A stretch of 64,000 nt of DNA from NCBI RefSeq assembly GCF_027270735.1, contig NZ_JAPWIJ010000007.1, forward strand, positions 310,001 to 374,000, written 5' to 3'. Shown here piece by piece: positions 56,292 to 64,000 of this stretch. The notes beneath the pieces are model-generated. The model saw only the letters and a program-made list of their open reading frames with translations, was not told the origin of the DNA and searched no databases. Made by a program: the position numbers and the translations under genes. This DNA comes from Rhodococcus ruber (lineage in GTDB: Bacteria; Actinomycetota; Actinomycetes; Mycobacteriales; Mycobacteriaceae). Every line of letters starts with the position of its first letter. Position 1 is the stretch's first letter.

Positions 56292-57206
56292 CTACCGCGC
56301 CCGCGGGTGCGCTCCCGCCCACACTTCGCGCAGTGTGGTGACGGTGACGAGAGTGTAGATCTGCGTTGTCGTCACCGACGCATGCCCCAGCAGTTCCTGC
56401 ACCACCCGTACATCGGCACCGCCGTCGAGCAAATGCGTGGCGAAGGAGTGCCGAAGAACGTGTGGTGAGACGCCGGAGGTGATCCCGGCCCGCTCGGCCG
56501 AGTCCTGCAGTACCTGCCATGCGCTCTGCCGTGACAACCTGCCGCCGCGCACGTTGAGAAACAGGGCCGGATTGGACCGCGCGACCAGGCCGGGTCGCCC
56601 ACGCACCAGGTACGCGTCGATCGCCTCGATCGCCGGCCTGCCGACCGGGACGATGCGGTGCTTGCCGCCTTTGCCGCGCAGCAGTACCGACCGTGAGTCG
56701 GTGTCGATATCGTCCACATCCAGCCCCACGGCCTCGGAGATTCGAGCACCGGTGGAATACAACAACTCCAGCAGTGCTCGATCACGCAGTCCGCGTGGAG
56801 CATCGGGCCCAGCGATCGACGCCGATTCGAGCAGTGCCACCACTTGGTCGATGGGTAGCGACTTGGGCAATCGTTTGGCAGGCTGCGGCGGCTTGACCTC
56901 GCTCGCTACGTTGCGCTCGACCATCCCCTCGGCCAGAGCGAAGCGGTGCAATCCGCGCACGGCAATCAGCGTGCGTGCGGCCGAACTCGCTGCGAGAGCG
57001 GTGAACTCGTCATCGCCGCGCCGGAGGTACAGCACGAACTCGGTGATGTCGTTCTCGGTGACCTTGGCCAGATCGGCGATTCCGTAGCCGCTGAGAAACC
57101 GCTCGTACCGCAGCAGATCCCGACGGTAGGACGACACCGTGTTCTGTGCCGAACCGCGCTCGACCACCAGATGGTCGAGGTACGTCTGAATCTGCTGGCC
57201 GATCAC
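56292..57206 (-). CDS. xerD: tyrosine recombinase XerD
   Basis: A 304-residue recombinase. N-terminal SAM-like core-binding domain ([20 protein letters not shown]), catalytic Arg in [11 protein letters not shown], Lys in GKGGKHR, HxxR in [14 protein letters not shown], then [13 protein letters not shown] with His and the Tyr nucleophile. Resolves chromosome dimers at dif with XerC. GTG 57206 lies five bases after the nudix stop. The position next to nudix and pyrG confirms the housekeeping recombinase, not a phage integrase. Confidence 0.95.
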   Translation of the reverse strand: MIGQQIQTYLDHLVVERGSAQNTVSSYRRDLLRYERFLSGYGIADLAKVTENDITEFVLYLRRGDDEFTALAASSAARTLIAVRGLHRFALAEGMVERNVASEVKPPQPAKRLPKSLPIDQVVALLESASIAGPDAPRGLRDRALLELLYSTGARISEAVGLDVDDIDTDSRSVLLRGKGGKHRIVPVGRPAIEAIDAYLVRGRPGLVARSNPALFLNVRGGRLSRQSAWQVLQDSAERAGITSGVSPHVLRHSFATHLLDGGADVRVVQELLGHASVTTTQIYTLVTVTTLREVWAGAHPRAR

Positions 57207-57211
57207 GGTGG

Positions 57212-59691
<2,480 letters not shown>

Positions 59692-59724
59692 TCACCGCCA
59701 ACGACACGCTCGTTCGGGCATCGA

Positions 59725-60672
59725 TCAGCTCGCGGGAGCTCCGACGGTGACAGCATTCGCGTTCGCTCCGGTGCCGTACCGACCCGACGCACCGTCCAGC
59801 TGCTCCGCCAAGGCGAGAACGGTGGTGATTCTTCCGGCTTCACGGTCGACGTTGTCGACCGTGCTCAGAGACGACGACAGAGCCGAATCGGCGCGTACGA
59901 CGGCAATGGATTCGTTGCCCTCGGCGGCGCCGGACCGGCCTGCCAGCACCACACCTGCTCCGCGCGAATCGAGAGCCCCGGCAAAGCGAGCGACGATGGC
60001 CCCGCGATTGCCGTCCTCGACGTTCGAAGAACCGGAACCGGTGACGACGACCGCCAGCTGGGCGGGTGCGACTGCACCGTTGTCGTAGGCGATGAACCCG
60101 CCGCTGCGCAGCGTTTCCAGAGCGAGCGAAAGCTCCTCCGGGGTGGACTGGGGTTGCGCCGTCTGCGCGTTGAGCAGCAGCACCGAGCCCAGCAGATCAC
60201 CGGCCAGGCTTCCTTGATCCACAGCGCCGGTGCGCAGCTGCACGCCGGCGGGAATGACGTTGGTCAATCGGGTGCGCAGATCGTCGCCGTTCGCCGCAGA
60301 GACGAACGCGTCGGTCAGCGACACTCGGCCGGTGACGGTGGCTCCCGACGCTCCGATCGAGCGGGTGACTCCGTCGACGTCACCGGGATCTGCGTCAGGG
60401 GTGGTGATGACCACCACTGAACGATCCACCAAGGTGTCTCGCAGAACCCGGCCCGATACTGCGGCGTCGAACCCGTCGGCAGAGTTCAGTTGCTCACCGA
60501 GCTGGTTGCTGGTCGCCTGCAGATCGTCCACCTGATTTTCGAGGCCGGTCTTGTCGTCCCGAAGACCCGAGACCAGACCGCTCGACAGCAGGCCCGAACC
60601 GAGCACGATGCCGATGGCCAGAGCGACGAATACCGCTGCCAGCGAAATGGCATGTTGGCGAAGCGAAATCAC
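59725..60672 (-). CDS. mctB: MctB-like copper transport outer-membrane channel protein
   Basis: A 315-residue envelope protein. One N-terminal helix (AISLAAVFVALAIGIVLGSG), then a coiled coil (LENQVDDLQATSNQLGEQLN) and a mixed domain. Matches Rv1698 of M. tuberculosis in sequence type and position between steA and pyrG; that protein has been linked to copper efflux. GTG 60672 overlaps the steA stop (GTGA). Confidence 0.9.
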   Translation of the reverse strand: MISLRQHAISLAAVFVALAIGIVLGSGLLSSGLVSGLRDDKTGLENQVDDLQATSNQLGEQLNSADGFDAAVSGRVLRDTLVDRSVVVITTPDADPGDVDGVTRSIGASGATVTGRVSLTDAFVSAANGDDLRTRLTNVIPAGVQLRTGAVDQGSLAGDLLGSVLLLNAQTAQPQSTPEELSLALETLRSGGFIAYDNGAVAPAQLAVVVTGSGSSNVEDGNRGAIVARFAGALDSRGAGVVLAGRSGAAEGNESIAVVRADSALSSSLSTVDNVDREAGRITTVLALAEQLDGASGRYGTGANANAVTVGAPAS

Positions 60673-61853
60673 GGAAGCAACCCCTGGAACCACAGCGCGA
60701 ACCGGTTCCACAGGTCGATCGCCCAGTCCAACGATTCACCACCGATGTTGGACACTGCCAACGCCACGATGACGGCAACGAGGGCCGCGAGAATCAGCAG
60801 GGCAATCGCGCCACCGGAAACCCGGCTTCGGTACAGAGTGGCCACAGCTTTGGCGTCGACCAGCTTGGCCCCGACCTTCAGACGCGTCATGAACGCGGCC
60901 GGGTTGGTGTTGCGACGACCACGATCGAAGAACTCGTCGAGGCTGGCCGGGCTACCGACCGACACGATCAGCGAGGCCCCGTGATGATCGGCCAGCAGCA
61001 GAGCGAGGTCGGCCGCAGCACCGCTCGCAGGGAAGGTCATGGCACCGATTCCGAGGTCCTGAATGCGTTCCAGGCCTTGCGCGTGACCGTCCGAATCGGC
61101 CGGAAGTACCACCTCTGCACCACATTTGAGCGTCTGAGCGGTGACGTCCTCGGGGTCGCCGACGATGAGATCGGGCCGGTGACCCGCCTTCATCGCGGTG
61201 TCGGCACCCGCGCCGACGCCGATGATGACGGGCGAGTACTCCTTGATGAACGGCTTGAGGTTCTTCAGGTCCTCGGCATGGCCGGGTCCGTCGGCGACGA
61301 TCACGACGTGACGGCCCTTGAGATCGATATCGATATCCGGCACGCCGACACCGTCGATCAGCAGCGGGCTTTCGGTGCGGATGAACTCGATCGTGTTGCC
61401 CGAGAACGCTTCCAGGTGATCGACCAGTCCGGTCTTGGCCTCGATCATCTTGTCGGAGATCTCGGCTTCGCTCTGCTCGTCACCCTTGGCGAGACGCCGA
61501 TCACCGGTGTAGACACCGCCGTCGTTGAGACGGATCTTGGTGCCGTCCTTGATCTTCTTGAAGATCTCGGTGCCGGCCGAGTCGATCAAGGTGATGCCGT
61601 TGGCCACGATGACCTCAGGACCCAGGTTGGGGTAACGCCCGGAGATCGACGGCGACGCGTTGACGACCGCGAGCACCCCCGCCTCGACGAGCGCATCGGC
61701 GGTCAGACGATCCAGGTCCAGCTCGTCCAGGACGACGATGTCACCGGGCCCGACCCGCTTGAGCAGCTTGGCCGTGTTGCGATCGACTCGCGCGATCCCG
61801 GTGATTCCAGGCAGCGAATCCTGACTACGTGACAGCAGAGCCGGCATCTTCAT
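60669..61853 (-). CDS. steA: septation/cell-division protein SteA
   Basis: A 394-residue protein. GIARVDRNTAKLLKRVGPGD, VVNASPSISGRYPNLGPEVI, EFIRTESPLLIDG and the C-terminal membrane helix (SGGAIALLILAALVAVIVAL) are those of SteA (Rv1697-like), a partner of SteB in cell separation of mycolate-bearing bacteria. The start at ATG 61853 matches the usual MKM N-terminus; ATG 61862 is an alternative. Confidence 0.92.
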   Translation of the reverse strand: MKMPALLSRSQDSLPGITGIARVDRNTAKLLKRVGPGDIVVLDELDLDRLTADALVEAGVLAVVNASPSISGRYPNLGPEVIVANGITLIDSAGTEIFKKIKDGTKIRLNDGGVYTGDRRLAKGDEQSEAEISDKMIEAKTGLVDHLEAFSGNTIEFIRTESPLLIDGVGVPDIDIDLKGRHVVIVADGPGHAEDLKNLKPFIKEYSPVIIGVGAGADTAMKAGHRPDLIVGDPEDVTAQTLKCGAEVVLPADSDGHAQGLERIQDLGIGAMTFPASGAAADLALLLADHHGASLIVSVGSPASLDEFFDRGRRNTNPAAFMTRLKVGAKLVDAKAVATLYRSRVSGGAIALLILAALVAVIVALAVSNIGGESLDWAIDLWNRFALWFQGLLP

Positions 61854-61937
61854 GTGGTCCATGATGACCCGATCGACACGCCCGACGATGGAGGCGCGCC
61901 GAAACAACTACCACACTGATCACATCAGCACCAAAGG

Positions 61938-63707
61938 TTACAGGGCGGCTCGATCTGCGTTTGCAGTGGCCAGCAGCTCCTCGGCGTGCGCACGACCGGT
62001 CTCCGTGTCGTCCAGACCCGCGAGCATTCGGGCGAGCTCGACGACCCGCTCCGACGACGACAGAGTCCGAACGCCGCTGTTCGCCGCGCCCCTCTTCGCG
62101 TCGGTCTTGTCGACCACCAGATGTGTATCGGCGAACGCTGCCACCTGAGGCAGGTGAGTGACGACGATGACCTGATGAGTGCGAGCCAACCGGCCGAGTC
62201 GACGCCCGACCTCGACGGCAGCGCGACCACCCACACCGGCGTCGACCTCGTCGAACACCATCGTCGCGCCCTTGTCCGAGCCCGCGAGCACCACCTCGAG
62301 CGCCAACATCACCCGCGAGAGCTCACCGCCCGATGCACTCTTGCTGATCGGCAGAGCCTGGGCACCGTCGTGTGCGGACAGGCGAAACTCGACCTCGTCG
62401 ACGCCGTTGCTGCCTGCATGCAGTTCGGCGCCGTCGACGACGATCGGGGCGGTGTCCGACGGTCCGGCAGGCAAAGCCCGAACATCGATCTGCAGCTTGG
62501 CTTTTCCCATCGCCAACCCGGCTAGCTCGACGCTGACCGCCTTCGAGAGTTTCACCGACGCCTTCGCACGGGCCGCACTGAGCTTCGATGCCGCTGCCGC
62601 GACGTCGACCGCAGCAGCCTCGACCTTTGCACTCAATTCGGCCAAGGCGTCGGCCGAGGTGTCGATGTGTGAGAGGCGCTCGCGGGCATCCTCCGCCCAG
62701 GCGATGACACCGTCGACGTCGGCGGCGTACTTACGCGTCAACGACTTCAGCTCGGCCTGGCGGTTCAGGATCGCGTCGAGCGCATTCGGATCGGACGGCA
62801 GATCCGTCAGGTACGAGGTGAGATCGGCACCGATGTCGCCCACGATGGCCATCGCGTCGTTCAGTCGTGGCAGAAGCTCCGTCAGAGCAGCGTCGTCGGC
62901 ATGCTCCAAGCGAGAACGAGCCTCGCCCAACAGATACAGCGCCGATGTTGTGTCCGACGCCTCTTCGGTGCTCCCGACGAGTGCCGCCGAGGCACCCTCT
63001 GCGGTCTCACGCAACGAATCGAGATCACCCAGCCGACGCACGTCCTCGGCCACGGAACGATCCTCCCCCGGCTCCGGTGCGAGAGAGTCGATCTCCTGCA
63101 GACCGAAATGCAGACGGTCCGCTTCTTGCGCCAGCTCACGACTGCGTTCGGTGCGGTCGATCAACTCGTTGCGAGCGTCGAGCCACGTCTTGCGAGCGGT
63201 GCGATACTTCGAGACCAGGGACGCCACCGCATCGCCGGCGAATCTATCCAGCGCAGCGAGTTGCTGATCGGGCCGCAGCAGACGCAGCTGGTCGTTCTGA
63301 CCATGCACCGTCAGCAACGAGTCGGTGAAATTCGACAGCACCGACGCGGGCACACTGCGCCCACCGAGGTGCGCACGAGAGCGGCCGTCGGAGTTGACGG
63401 TACGCACAGCGATGATCGAATTGTCCTCGTCGCGTTGACCTCCCGAGGATTCGAGTACCTTGTCGACGTCGTCGATCACCTGCTCCGACGCAGTATCGGT
63501 ACTGAATCGCCCCTCGACCACCGCGCGCTGCGCGCCCAGCCGAACCCGGCCTGCATCGGCGCGGGCACCCGACAGCAGGTGCAGGCTCGTGACCACCATG
63601 GTCTTGCCGGCGCCGGTTTCACCGGTGAGTACGGTCAGCCCCTCGTGAAACTGTGCGCTGGCACCGGAAATGACTCCGAGGCTGTCGATCCGAATCTCTT
63701 CGAGCAT
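61938..63707 (-). CDS. recN: DNA repair protein RecN
   Basis: A 589-residue SMC-like ATPase. Walker A LTGETGAGKTM near residue 33, long coiled-coil arms, signature SASGGELSRVMLALEV and Walker B TMVFDEVDAGVGGRAA near the C-terminus. Recognises double-strand breaks. ATG 63707 lies two bases after the nadK stop. Confidence 0.96.
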   Translation of the reverse strand: MLEEIRIDSLGVISGASAQFHEGLTVLTGETGAGKTMVVTSLHLLSGARADAGRVRLGAQRAVVEGRFSTDTASEQVIDDVDKVLESSGGQRDEDNSIIAVRTVNSDGRSRAHLGGRSVPASVLSNFTDSLLTVHGQNDQLRLLRPDQQLAALDRFAGDAVASLVSKYRTARKTWLDARNELIDRTERSRELAQEADRLHFGLQEIDSLAPEPGEDRSVAEDVRRLGDLDSLRETAEGASAALVGSTEEASDTTSALYLLGEARSRLEHADDAALTELLPRLNDAMAIVGDIGADLTSYLTDLPSDPNALDAILNRQAELKSLTRKYAADVDGVIAWAEDARERLSHIDTSADALAELSAKVEAAAVDVAAAASKLSAARAKASVKLSKAVSVELAGLAMGKAKLQIDVRALPAGPSDTAPIVVDGAELHAGSNGVDEVEFRLSAHDGAQALPISKSASGGELSRVMLALEVVLAGSDKGATMVFDEVDAGVGGRAAVEVGRRLGRLARTHQVIVVTHLPQVAAFADTHLVVDKTDAKRGAANSGVRTLSSSERVVELARMLAGLDDTETGRAHAEELLATANADRAAL

Positions 63708-63709
63708 CC

Positions 63710-64000
63710 CTACCTCGCTCTCCCCCGCCACCCGGTTACGGGCAGTTCGAATTTCTTGACCATGCGGTCGGCGAACGGCGCCGAATCGAGTCGGACCCAT
63801 TTGATCGGTGACGCGCCCCGCACCACCTCGACGCGAGCACCGGCCGGAAGGCTCAGCGTGCGCCTACCGTCACAGAATACGAATCCTGCGTGTCCGCCCG
63901 CATCGATCTCGACCGCGACGATCGACTCGGGACTGGTGACGAGCGGCCGCGCGAACAATGCATGTGCATTGCTCGGAATGACCAGTATCGCTTCGAGTTC
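63710..64000 (-). CDS. nadK: NAD kinase (partial, N-terminus beyond the window)
   Basis: The last 96 residues of NAD kinase. [20 protein letters not shown] and the C-terminal [19 protein letters not shown] are diagnostic. Makes NADP from NAD. Cut by the window edge; precedes recN as in Mycobacterium. Confidence 0.93.
   Translation of the reverse strand, partial: ELEAILVIPSNAHALFARPLVTSPESIVAVEIDAGGHAGFVFCDGRRTLSLPAGARVEVVRGASPIKWVRLDSAPFADRMVKKFELPVTGWRGRAR

Noticed and set aside
56292..57206. Phage or island integrase
   Set aside because: Tyrosine recombinase motifs are present, but position between nudix and parA and full similarity to XerD indicate the housekeeping enzyme.
61916..61928. 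CTGAT-CAC-ATCAG repeat between steA and recN
   Set aside because: Short and lying in a gap within a conserved operon; no link to a regulator could be supported.

Overview
The window is high-GC actinobacterial DNA, most likely from Rhodococcus or a close relative in the Mycobacteriales. GTG and TTG starts are frequent, stop/start overlaps of the ATGA or GTGA type are common, and the block at 50.4-64 kb (der, cmk, rluB, scpB, scpA, parA, xerD, nudix, pyrG, mctB, steA, recN, nadK) has the same order as in Mycobacterium tuberculosis. Species cannot be fixed by reading alone.

Region 1 (0-16.5 kb) holds the end of an ABC-2 exporter operon, then an unusual concentration of exported or lipid-anchored alpha/beta hydrolases: an LpqC-like esterase, two related hydrolases and three tripeptidyl-aminopeptidase-like (TAP) proteins. 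Three paralogous MerR regulators lie among them. Upstream of three hydrolase transcription units sits the same promoter layout, TTGACC, exactly 19 bp, then a -10 element, which is typical of MerR-activated promoters. An MFS exporter with a divergent TetR gene and two small unknown proteins also lie here.

Region 2 (16.6-26.5 kb) looks like an oxidative catabolic island. One strand carries a flavin monooxygenase, a shortened Fis-type activator, an NAD-epimerase/reductase and a CorA transporter. The other carries TetR, a GMC oxidoreductase, an ActIII-like SDR, an alpha/beta hydrolase, a second TetR and a second SDR. The enzymes would suit alcohol to ketone to ester/lactone to acid chemistry on an unknown substrate.

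Region 3 (26.5-28.1 kb) is a scar of four broken genes: a TetR C-terminus, a frameshifted F420-type reductase fragment, a histidine-kinase N-terminus and a response-regulator fragment.

Region 4 (28.1-37.4 kb) appears to be one regulon. A cupin, a DapA-like lyase, a TetR, an esterase, an APC permease, an FAD monooxygenase, a FadR/GntR regulator, a gamma-glutamyltransferase-like Ntn hydrolase and a DUF1275 membrane protein are linked by three copies of an ATTGCATCCAAT-type inverted repeat, one in each key promoter region.

Region 5 (37.5-48.2 kb) encodes branched-chain amino-acid breakdown: E1alpha, E1beta, E2 and E3 of a branched-chain 2-oxo acid dehydrogenase with leucine dehydrogenase in one operon, then acetyl-CoA synthetase, an acyl-CoA dehydrogenase and a thiolase.

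Region 6 (48.3-50.2 kb) is a patch of small and truncated genes (zinc ribbon, DUF3263, CGNR fragment, MarR with tandem operators, SDR stub). It ends at tRNA-Pro(GGG), which marks the border with the conserved core block of region 7 (50.4-64 kb, all on the minus strand), cut off inside nadK.
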